This document shows, one piece after another, positions 51,801-63,800 of a stretch of 64,000 bases of DNA. The position numbers and the translations under genes were made by a program. The DNA comes from Corella eumyota. Its lineage: Eukaryota > Chordata > Ascidiacea > Phlebobranchia > Corellidae. Location: contig OY720101.1 of the NCBI GenBank assembly GCA_963082875.1, positions 2,294,001 to 2,358,000 of the forward strand, in the 5' to 3' direction. The first letter of the stretch is position 1. Every line of letters starts with the position of its first letter. The notes under the pieces were generated by a model. It did no database searches, had not been told where the DNA came from, and saw only the letters and a program-made list of their open reading frames with translations.

Positions 51801-54800
51801 GCCCACTAAAGTATTTTTTACAACATTGCCTAAATCAAAACCCACAGCAAAAACATTTGAAGCATCAGCAGAAATGCTTCCAAAATCTACAACTGCTGTT
51901 GATATGGAAATGATAGAAGTTAAGTCGACAATACCTACTAAAGTTTTTTCAACAAAATTGCCTAAACAAAAACCCACACCAAAAATAATTGAGGTATCAG
52001 CAGAGCTTTTTTCAAAATCTACTGCTGAGATTGACATAGAACAAGTGGAACTAAAATCTACAAGGCCAACTAAAGTATTTTCTACAGCATTGCCTGAAAT
52101 AAAACCCACAACAAAAATATTTGAAGCATCTGCAGAAATGCTTTCAAAATCTACAACTGTTCTTGATAAAGAACAAGTGGAACTAAAAACAACAAGGCCA
52201 ACTAAAGTATTTTCTACAACAATGGCTGAAATAATACCCACAACAAAAATATTTGAAGCATCTGCAGAAATGCTTCCAAAAACTACAACTAGTGTTGACA
52301 TAGACGAAATAGAAGTAAAATCTACAAGGCCCACTAATGTATTTTCTACAACATTACCTAAACAAAAACCTACACCAGAAATAATTGAGGTATCTGCAGA
52401 AATGTTACCAAAATCTACAACTATTGTTGACATAAAACAAGTGGAACTTAAATCTACAGGGCCCACTAAAGTATTTTCTACAGCATTGCCTAAACAAAAA
52501 CCCACACCAGAAATAATTGAGGTATCTGCAGAAATGTTACCAAAAACTACAACTAGTGTTGACATAGACAAAATAGAAGTAAAATCTACAAGGCCCACTA
52601 AAGTATTTTTTACAACATTGCCTGAACAAAAACCTACACCAGAAATAATTGAGATATCTGCAGAAATGTTACCAAAATCTACAACTATTGTTGACATAAA
52701 ACAAGTGGAATTTAAATCTACAGGGCCCACTAAAGTATTTTCTACAACATTGCCTAAATCAAAACGCACAACAAAAATATTTGAAGCATCTGCAGAAATG
52801 CTACCAAGAACTACTGCGAGTGCTGAAATCAAAGAAGTAGAATTAATATCTACAAGGCCAACGAAAGTTTTCAGTACAACATTGCCTAAACAAAAACCAA
52901 CACCAGAAATAATTGAGGTATCTGCAGAAATGTTACCAAAATCAACAACTATTGTTGACATAAAACAAGTGGAACTAAAATCTACAAGGCCAACTAAAGT
53001 ATTTTCTACAACATTGCCTAAACAAAAACCCACACCAGAAATAATTGAGGTATCTGCAGAAATGCTACCAAAATCTACAACTATTGTTGACATAAAACAA
53101 GTGGAACTTAAATCTACAGGGCCCACTAAAGTATTTTCTACAACATTGCCTGAATCAAAACGCACAACAAAAATATTTGATGCATCTGCAGAAATGCTAT
53201 CACGAACTACTGCGAATGCTGAAATCGAAGAAGTAGAATTAATATCTACAAGGCCCACTAAAGTATTTTCTACAACATTGCCTAAAATAAAACCCACAAC
53301 AAAAACATATGAAGCATCAGCAGAAATGCTCCCAAAATTTACAACTGCTGTTGATATAGAACTGATAGAAGTTAAGTCGACAATACCTACTAAAGTTTTT
53401 TCAACAGAATTGCCTAAACAAAAACCCACACCAAAAATAATTGAGGTATCAGCAAAAATTATTTCAAAATCTACTGCTGGGATTGACATAGAACAAGTGG
53501 AACTAAAATCTACAAGGCCAACTAAAGTATTTTCTACATCATTGCCTGAAATAAAACCCACAACAAAAACATTTGAAGCATCAACAGAAATGCTTCCAAA
53601 ATCTACAACTGTTCTTGATATAGAACAAGTGGAACTAAAAACTACAAGGCCCACTAAAGTATTTTCTAGAACAATGGCTGAAATAATACCCAAAACAAAA
53701 ATATTTGAAGCATCTGCAGAAATGCTTCCAAAAACTACAACTAGTGTTGACATAGACAAAATAGAAGTAAAATCTACAAGGCCCACTAAAGTATTTTCTA
53801 CAACATTGCCTGAACAACAACCTACACCAGAAATAATTGAGATATCTGCAGAAATGTTACCAAAATCTACAACTATTGTTGACATAAAACAAGTGGAATT
53901 TAAATCTACAGGGCCCACTAAAGTATTTTCTACAACATTGCCTAAATCAAAACGCACAACAAAAATATTTGAAGCATCTGCAGAAATGCTACCAAGAACT
54001 ACTGCGAGTGCTGAAATCGAAGAACTAGAATTAATATCTACAAGGCCAACGAAAGTTTTCAGTACAACATTGCCTAAACAAAAACCCACACCAGAAATAA
54101 TTGAGGTATCTGCAGAAATGTTACCAAAATCTACAACTATTGTTGACATAAAACAAGTGGAACTAAAATCTACAAGGCCAACTAAAGTATTTTCTACAAC
54201 ATTGCCTAAACAAAAACCCACACCAGAAATAATTGAGGTATCTGCAGAAATGTTACCAAAATCTACAACTATTGTTGACATAAAACAAGTGGAACTTAAA
54301 TCTACAGGGCCCACTAAAGTATTCTCTACAACATTGCCTGAATCAAAACGCACAACAAAAATATTTGAAGCATCTGCAGAAATGCTACCAAGAACAACTG
54401 CAAGTGCTGAAATCGAAGAAGTAGAATTAATATCTACAAGGCCAACGAAAGTTTTCAGTACAACATTGCCTAAACAAAAACCCACACCAGAAATTATTGA
54501 GGTATCTGCAGAAATGCTACCAAAATCTACAACTATTGTTGACATAAAACAAGTTGAACTAAAATCTACAAGGCCAACTAAAGTATTTTCTACAACATTG
54601 CCTGAACAAAAACCCACACCAGAAATAATTGAGGTATCTGCAGAAATGTTACCAAAATCTACAACTATTGTTGACATAAAACAAGTGGAACTTAAATCTA
54701 CAGGGCCCACCAAAGTATTTTCTACAACATTGCCTGAATCAAAACGCACAACAAAAATATTTGAAGCATCTGCAGAAATGTTACCAAGAACTACTGCGAG

Positions 54801-57800
54801 TGCTGAAACCGAAGAAGTGGAATTAATATCTACAAGGCCCACTAAAGTATTATCTAAAACATTGCCTGAAATAAAACCCACAACAAAAACATTTGAAGCA
54901 TCTGCAGAAATGCTTCCAAAATCTACAACTGCTGTTGATATGGAACTGATAGAAGTAAAATCTACAAGGCCCACTAAAGTATTTTCTACAACATTGCCTA
55001 AACAAAAACCCACACCAGAAATAATTGAGGTATCTGCAGAAATGTTACCAAAATCTACAACTATTGTTGACATAAAACAAGTGGAACTTAAATCTACAGG
55101 GCCCACTAAAGTATTTTCTACATCATTGCCTGAATCAAAACGCACAACAAAAATATTTGAAGCATCTGCAGAAATGCTTTCACAAACTACAACTAGTGTT
55201 GATATAGAACAAGTGGAACTAAAATCTACAAGGCCAACTAAAGTATTTTCTACATCATTGCCTGAAATAAAACCCACAAAAAAAACATTTGAAGCATCAA
55301 CAGAAATGCTTCCAAAATCTACAACTGTTCTTGATATAGAACAAGTAGAACTAAAAACTACAAGGACCACTAAAGTATTTTCTAGAACAATGGCTGAAAT
55401 AATACCCACAACAAAAATATTTGAAGTATCTGCAGAAATGCTTCCAAAAACTACAACTAGTGTTGACATAGACAAAATAGAAGTAAAATCTACAAGGCCC
55501 ACTAAAGTATTTTCTACAACATTGCCTGAACAAAAACCTACACCAGAAATAATTGAGATATCTGCAGAAATGTTACCAAAATCTACAACTATTGTTGACA
55601 TAAAACAAGTGGAATTTAAATCTACAGGGCCCACTAAAGTATTTTCTACAACATTGCCTAAATCAAAACGCACAACAAAAATATTTGAAGCATCTGCAGA
55701 AATGCTACCAAGAACTACTGCGAGTGCTGAAATCGAAGAAGTAGAATTAATAACTACAAGGCCAACGAAAGTTTTCAGTACAACATTGCCTAAACAAAAA
55801 CCCACACCAGAAATAATTGAGGTATCTGCAGAAATGTTACCAAAATCTACAACTATTGTTGACATAAAACAAGTGGAACTAAAATCTACAAGGCCAACTA
55901 AAGTATTTTCTACAACATTGCCTAAACAAAAACCCACACCAGAAATAATTGAGGTATCTGCAGAAATGTTACCAAAATCTACAACTATTGTTGACATAAA
56001 ACAAGTGGAACTTAAATCTACAGGGCCAATTAAAGTATTTTCTACAACATTGCCTGAATCAAAACGCACAACAAAAATATTTGAAGCATCTGCAGAAATG
56101 CTATCACGAACTACTGCGAGTGCTGAAATCGAAGAAGTAGAATTAATATCTACAAGGCCCACTAAAGTATTTTCTACAACATTGCCTAAAATAAAACCCA
56201 CAACAAAAACATATGAAGCATCAGCAGAAATGCTTCCAAAATCTACAACTGCTGTTGATATAGAACTGATAGAAGTTAAGTCGACAATACCTACTAAAGT
56301 TTTTTCAACAGAATTGCCTAAACAAAAACCCACACCAAAAATAATTGAGGTATCAGCAAAAATTATTTCAAAATCTACTGCTGGGATTAACATAGAACAA
56401 GTGGAACTAAAATCTACAAGGCCAACTAAAGTATTTTCTACATCATTGCCTGAAATAAAACCCACAAAAAAAACATTTGAAGCATCAACAGAAATGCTTC
56501 CAAAATCTACAACTGTTCTTGATATAGAACAAGTGGAACTAAAAACTACAAGGCCCACTAAAGTATTTTCTACAACATTGCCTAAACAAAAACCCACACC
56601 AGAAATAATTGAGGTATCTGCAGAAATGCTACCAAAATCTACAACTATTGTTGACATAAAACAAGTTGAACTTAAATCTACAGGGCCCACTAAAGTATTT
56701 TCTACAACATTGCCTGAATCAAAACCGACAACAAAAATATTTGAAGCATCTGCAGAAATGCTACCAAGAACTACTGCGAGTGCTGAAATCGAAGAAGTGG
56801 AATTAATATCTACAAGGCCCACTAAAGTATTATCTACAACATTGCCCGAAATAAAACCCACAACAAAAACATTTGAAGCATCAGCAGAAATGCTTCCAAA
56901 ATCTACAACTGCTGTTGATATAAAACTGATAGAAGTTAAGTCGACAATACCTACTATAGCTTTTTCAACAGAATTGCCTAAACAAAAACCCACACCAAAA
57001 ATATTTGAGGTATCAGCAGAAATTTTTTCAAAATCTACTGCTGGGATTGACATAGAACAAGTGGAACTAAAATTTACAAGGCCCACTAAAGTATTTTCTA
57101 CAACGTTGCCCAAAATAAAACCAACGACAAAAATGTTTGAAGCATCAGCAAAGATGTTTTCAAAATCTACTGCTAAGGTTGACATAGAACATGTACCAGT
57201 ACCTACAATTGAATTGGTTATAAAACAAAGTGCAAAACAATCTACAGTGCCTAGTAAAGGTATCTCTACCACATTACCTGAAATAACACAGACAACTGAC
57301 TTTCAAATTTTCGACGAAATTATTAATGATGATGGACTACAAATTTTTGAGTTGGAACCTAGTGAACATACAACAATACCTAAAACAAAATACCTAACAA
57401 CTGGCCCTTTAACCTCAAAAATACATTCTACAAAATATTTGACAGATGAGGCAACTCGTAAGCATGTAAAAACAACCACTATACAAATTATGCCTAGAAT
57501 TACTTCTAAAAAATTGTTTCCTGTTCAAATTACATCAAAAAAAACTTTTCCTTTTGAATCAACTTCTACAAAAGCTATGGCTGTTAAAACATCCTCTATG
57601 GTTAGAACAATTTCTAGTCACTTGTTGCAAGTTGAAACTACTTCTAAGAAACCTTTGACAAGAAAAACAAAGTTTACAAAAGAATTGCCTGTTAAAACAA
57701 CTTCCAAAAAATTAATGCCGGTAAAAACAACTACAACAGAAACTTTGCCAATTAAAACAACTTTCACTGAATTGTTGCCTATTAAAACTACTTTAGCAAA

Positions 57801-60800
57801 ATATTTGCCAGTGAAAACAACTTCTACTGAATCTTTGCCAGTTAAAACTACTTCTACTGAATCAATGCCTGTTAAAACCACTTCTACTGAACCATTGGCA
57901 ATTAAAACTACTTCTACGGAAGCTTTGCCTGTTAAAACCACTTCTACTGAACCATTGCCAATTAAAACTACTTCTACTAAAGCTTTGCTTGTTAAAACAA
58001 CTTATACTGAATCATTGCCAATTAAAACTACTTTTACTGAAGTTTTGCCTGCTAAAACAACTTCTACTGAACCATTTTCAGTTAAAACTACTTCTACTCA
58101 AGCTTTGCCTGTTGAAACTACTTTAGCAGAAATTTTTCCAGTGGAAACAACTTCTTCTGAAGCTTTGCCGGTTAAAACTACTTCTACTAAATCATTGCCA
58201 GTGAAAACAACTTCTACTGAAGCTTTGCCTGTTAAAACAACTACCACTGAACCATTGCCAGTTAAAACTACTTCTACTGAAGCTTTGCCTGTTAAAACAA
58301 CTACTACTGAACCATTGCCAGTTAAAACTACTTCTACTGAAGCTTTGTCTGTTAAAACTACTTTAGCAAAAACTTTGCCAGTGAAAACAACTTCTACTAA
58401 AGCTTTGCCTGTTAAAACAACTACTACTGAACCATTGCCATCTAAAACTACTTCTACTGAACCATTTCCAGTTAAAACTACTTCTACTGAAGTTTTGCCT
58501 GTTAAAACTACTTTAGCAAAAACGTTGCCAGTAAAAACAACTTCTACTAAAGCTTTGCCAGTTAAAACTACTTCAACTAAATCATCACCATTGAAAACAA
58601 CTTTCACAGAACCCTTGCCAGTTAAAACTACCTCTATTGAACAATTGCCAGTGAAAACAACTTCTACTAAAATTTTGCCAGTTAAAACTACTTTTACTAA
58701 ACAATTGCCAGTAAAAACAACTTCCACAGAAGCTTTGCCTAGTAAAACTACTTCAACTGAACCATTCCCAGTGAAAACAACTTCTACTAAAGCTTTGCCA
58801 GTTGAAACTACTGCAACTAAATCATTGCCAGTGAAAACAACTTTCACAGAAGCTTTGCCAATGAAAACAACTTCTATTGAACAATTGCCAGTGAAAACAA
58901 CTTCCACAGAAGCTTTGCCAGTTAAAACTACTTCTTCTGAACCATTGCCAGTCAAAACTACTTCTTCAGAAACTTTGCCAGTTAAAACTACTTCTACTGA
59001 ACAATTGCCAGTGAAAACAACTTCTACTGAAGCTTTGCCTGGTAAAACAACTACTACTGAACCAATGCCAGTTAAAACTACTTCTACTGAACAATTGCCA
59101 GTAAAGACAACTTTCACAGAAGCTTTGCCAGTAAAAACTACTTTAGCAGGAGCTTTGTCAGTTAAAACTACTTTTACTGAACTATTGCCAGTTAAAACTA
59201 CTTCTTCGAAAATTTTGCCAGTTAAAACAACTTCTACTAAAACTTTGCCAGTTAAAACTACTTTTACTAAACAATTGCCAGTAAAAACAACTTCCACAGA
59301 AGCTTTGCCTGGTAAAACTATTTCAACTGAACCATTCCCAGTGAAAACAACTTCTACTAAAGCTTTGCCAGTTGAAACTACTGCAACTAAATCATCACCA
59401 TTGAAAACAACTTTCACAGAACCCTTGCCAGTTAAAACTACCTCTATTGAACAATTGCCAGTGAAAACAACTTCTACTAAAACTTTGCCAGTTAAAACTA
59501 CTTTTACTAAATCATTACCAGTAAAAACAACTTCTACTAAAGCTTTGCCTGTTAAAACAACTACTACTAAACCAATGCCAGCTAAAACTACTTCTGCTGA
59601 AGCTTTGCCTGTTAAAACTACTTTAGCAGAAATTTTTCCAGTGAAAACAACTTCTACTGAAGCTTTGCCAGTTAAAACTACTTCTACTAAACAATTGCCA
59701 GTAAAAACAACTTTCACAGAAGCTTTGCCAGTAAAAACTACTCTAGCAGAAGCTTTGTCAGTTAAAACTACTTTTACTAAATCATTACCAGTGAAAACAA
59801 CTTCTACTGAAGCTTTGCCTGTTAAAACAACTACTACTGAACCATTGCCATCTAAAACTACTTCTACTGAACCATTGCCAGTTAAAACTACTTCTACTGA
59901 AGCTTTGCCTGTTAAAACTACTTTAGCAGAAATTTTTCCAGTGGAAACAACTTCTCCTAAAGCTTTGCCAGTTAAAACTACTTCTACTAAACAATTGCCA
60001 GTAAAAACAACTTTCACAGAAGCTTTGTCAGTAAAAACTACTTCTACTAAATCATTGCCAGTGAAAACAACTTTTACTGAAGCTTTGCCTGTTAAAACAA
60101 CTACCACTGAACCATTGCCAGTTAAAACTACTTCTAATGAAGCTTTGCCTGTTAAAACAACTACTACTGAACCATTCCCAGTTAAAACTACTTCTACTGA
60201 AGCTTTGTCTGTTAAAACTACTTTAGCAAAAACTTTGCCAGTGAAAACAACTTCTACTAAAGCTTTGCTTGTTAAAACAACTACTACTGAACCATTGCCA
60301 TCTAAAACTACTTCTACTGGGCCATTTCCATTTAAAACTACTTCTACTAAAACTTTGCCAGTAAAAACTACTTCTACTAAAGCTTTGCCAGTTAAAACTA
60401 CTTCAACTAAATCATCACCAGTGAAAACAACTTTCACAGAACCTTTGCCAGTTAAAACTACCTCTATTGAACAATTACCAGTGAAAACAACTTCTACTGA
60501 ATCATTGCCAGTTAAAACTACTTTTTCGGAAACTTTGCCAGTTAAAACTACTTCTACTGAACAATTGCCAGTGAAAACAACTTCCACAGAAGCTTTGCCT
60601 GGTAAAACTACTTCTACTGAACCATTCCTAGTGAAAACAACTTCTACTGAAGCTTTGCCAGTTGAAACTACTGCAACTAAATCATTGCCAGTAAAAACAA
60701 CTTTCACAGAAGCTTTGCCAATAAAAACAACTTCTACTGAAGCTTTGCCAGTGAAAACAACTCCTACTGAGGCTTTGCCAGCTAAAACTACTTCTATTGA

Positions 60801-63800
60801 ACAATTGCCAGTGAAAACAACTTCCACAGAAGCTTTGCCAGTTAAAACTACTTCTTCTGAACCATTGCCAGTTAAAACTACTTCTTCAGAAACTTTGCCA
60901 GTAAAAACAACTTCCACAGAAGCTTTGCCAGTTAAAACTACTTCTACTGAACTATTGCCAGTTAAAACTACTTCTTCGAAAATTTTGCCAGTTAAAACTA
61001 CTTCTACTGAACCATTGCGCGTGAAAACAACTGCTACTGAAGCTTTGCCTGTTAAAATTATTTCTACTGAACCATTGCCAGTTAAAACTACTTCTTCAGA
61101 AACTTTGCCAGTAAAAACAACTTCCACAGAAGCTTTGCCAGTTAAAACTACTTCTACTAAACAATTGCCAGTAAAAACAACTTTCACAGAAGCTTTGCCA
61201 GTAAAAACTACTCTAGCAGAAGCTTTGTCAGTTAAAACTACTTTTACTAAATCATTACCAGTGAAAACAACTTCTACTGAAGCTTTGCCTGTTAAAACAA
61301 CTACTACTGAACCATTGCCATCTAAAACTACTTCTACTGAACCATTGCCAGTTAAAACTACTTCTACTGAAGCTTTGCCTGTTAAAACTACTTTAGCAGA
61401 AATTTTTCCAGTGGAAACAACTTCTCCTAAAGCTTTGCCAGTTAAAACTACTTCTACTAAACAATTGCCAGTAAAAACAACTTTCACAGAAGCTTTGTCA
61501 GTAAAAACTACTTCTACTAAATCATTGCCAGTGAAAACAACTTCTACTGAAGCTTTGCCTGTTAAAACAACTACCACTGAACCATTGCCAGTTAAAACTA
61601 CTTCTAATGAAGCTTTGCCTGTTAAAACAACTACTACTGAACCATTGCCAGTTAAAACTACTTCTACTGAAGCTTTGTCTGTTAAAACTACTTTAGCAAA
61701 AACTTTGCCAGTGAAAACAACTTCTACTAAAGCTTTGCTTGTTAAAACAACTACTACTGAACCATTGCCAGCTAAAACTACTTCTATTGAACAATTGCCA
61801 GTGAAAACAACTTCCACAGAAGCTTTGCCAGTTAAAACTACTTCTTCTGAACCATTGCCAGTTAAAACTACTTCTTCAGAAACTTTGCCAGTAAAAACAA
61901 CTTCCACAGAAGCTTTGCCAGTTAAAACTACTTCTACTGAACTATTGCCAGTTAAAACTACTTCTTCGAAAATTTTGCCAGTTAAAACTACTTCTACTGA
62001 ACCATTGCGCGTGAAAACAACTGCTACTGAAGCTTTGCCTGTTAAAATTATTTCTACTGAACCATTGCCAGTTAAAACTACTTCTTCAGAAACTTTGCCA
62101 GTAAAAACAACTTCCACAGAAGCTTTGCCAGTTAAAACTACTTCTACTGAACTATTGCCAGTTAAAACTACTTCTTCGAAAATTTTGCCAGTTAAAACTA
62201 CTTCTACTGAACTATTGCCCGTGAAAACAACTGCAACTGAAGCTTTGCCTGTTAAAGTTATTTCTACTGAACCATTGCCAGTTAAAACTACTTCTTCAGA
62301 AACTTTGCCAGTAAAAACAACTTCTACAGAAGCTTTGCCAGTTAAAACTACTTCTACTGAACTATTGCCAGTTAAAACTACTTCTTCGAAAATTTTGCCA
62401 GTTAAAACAACTTTTACTAAACCGTTTCCAGTGAAAACTACTTCTACTGTAGCTTTGCCTGTTAAAACAACTTCTACTAAAGCCTTGCCTGTTAAAACTA
62501 CTTTAGCAGAAACATTGCCAGTAAAAATAACTTTCACAGAAGTTTTGCCAGTGAAAACAATTCCTACTGAAGCTTTGCCTGTTAAAACTACTTCTACTGA
62601 ACCATTGCCAGTAAAAACAACTTTTACCAAACCATTGCTAGTGAAAACTACATCTACTGAACCATTTCCAGTGAAAACAACTTCTACTGAAGCTTTGCCG
62701 GTTAAAACTACTTCTACTGAACCATTTCCAGTGAAAACAACTTTTACTAAAGCTTTGCCTGTTAAAACAACTTCTACTGAATTTTTGCCAGTAAAAACAA
62801 CTTCCACAGAAGCTTTGCCCGTTAAAACTACTTCAATTGAATCATTGTCAGTGAAAACAACTTCTACTAAAGCTTTGCCAGTTAAAACAACTTCTCCTAA
62901 ACCATTGCCAGCAAAAACAACTTTCACAGAAGCTTTGCCAGTTAAAACTACTTCCACTAAACAATTGCCAGTTAAAACTACTTCTACTACACCATTGACA
63001 GTTAAAACTACTTCTACTGAACCATTGCCAGTGAAAACAACTTCTACTGAAGCTTTGCCTGTTAAAACTACTTCTACTACACCATTGACAGTTAAAACTA
63101 CTTCTACTGAACCATTGCCAGTGAAAACAACTTCTACTGAAGCTTTGCCAATTAAAACTACTTCTACTACACCATTGACAGTTAAAACTACTTCTACTGA
63201 ACCATTGCCAGTGAAAACAACTTCTACTGAAACTTTGACAGTTGAAACTACTTCAACTGAACAATTGCCAGTGAAAACAACTTCCACAGAAGCTTTGCCA
63301 GTTAAAACTACTTCTCCTAAACCATTGGCAGTAAAAACAACTTCTACAGAAGCTTTGCCGGTTAAAACTACTTCTACTGAGCTATTGCCAGTGAAAAGAA
63401 CTTTTACAGAAGCTTTGCCAGTAAAAACAACTTCTACACAAACTTTGCCTGTTAAAACTACTTCTACTGAATTGTTACCTGTTAAAACAACTTCTATAAA
63501 ACTTTTGCGAGTTAAAACAACCTCAACACCCACTGTATTGCCAATAACAATAGTGGACTTTAATGTCACCAGACACACAGTAACAACTTTACCTGTTCTT
63601 ATATGTACACCTAATTATTGCAGAAATGGGGGAGTCTGCAAAGTAAAAGGAAACAAACAACAATGTGAATGTCCTCCCGCATTTAAGGGAAAATTTTGTG
63701 AAGATGGTAAGTATTTGATAAATATTCATTAATCCCATTAAAGTAACCAGTTAGCACAAATTAACCTAAGTTTTTAATTTAGATCATGACGAATGTTTTA

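Noticed and set aside
24700-57190. CRISPR-like or satellite-like array
   Set aside because: The repeats are protein-coding, in frame and contiguous without unique spacers, in an animal gene with splice sites.
46233-57272. Antisense open frame of 3,679 codons, and many shorter antisense frames from 20.7 to 63.6 kb
   Set aside because: A tandem repeat whose unit has no stop in one antisense frame stays open as long as the unit length is a multiple of three. The antisense proteins are low-complexity mirrors of the sense repeat, with no promoter or splice context.
20356-63732. Reading the giant frame as an independent intronless gene with its own start near 20356 and stop at 63730-63732
   Set aside because: The first codon there is GTG and is internal; the frame continues upstream to a consensus acceptor at 20329 in phase with the Ig2 exon. 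The terminal stop lies past a strong donor (GATG|GTAAGT) that joins in phase to a calcium-binding EGF exon.
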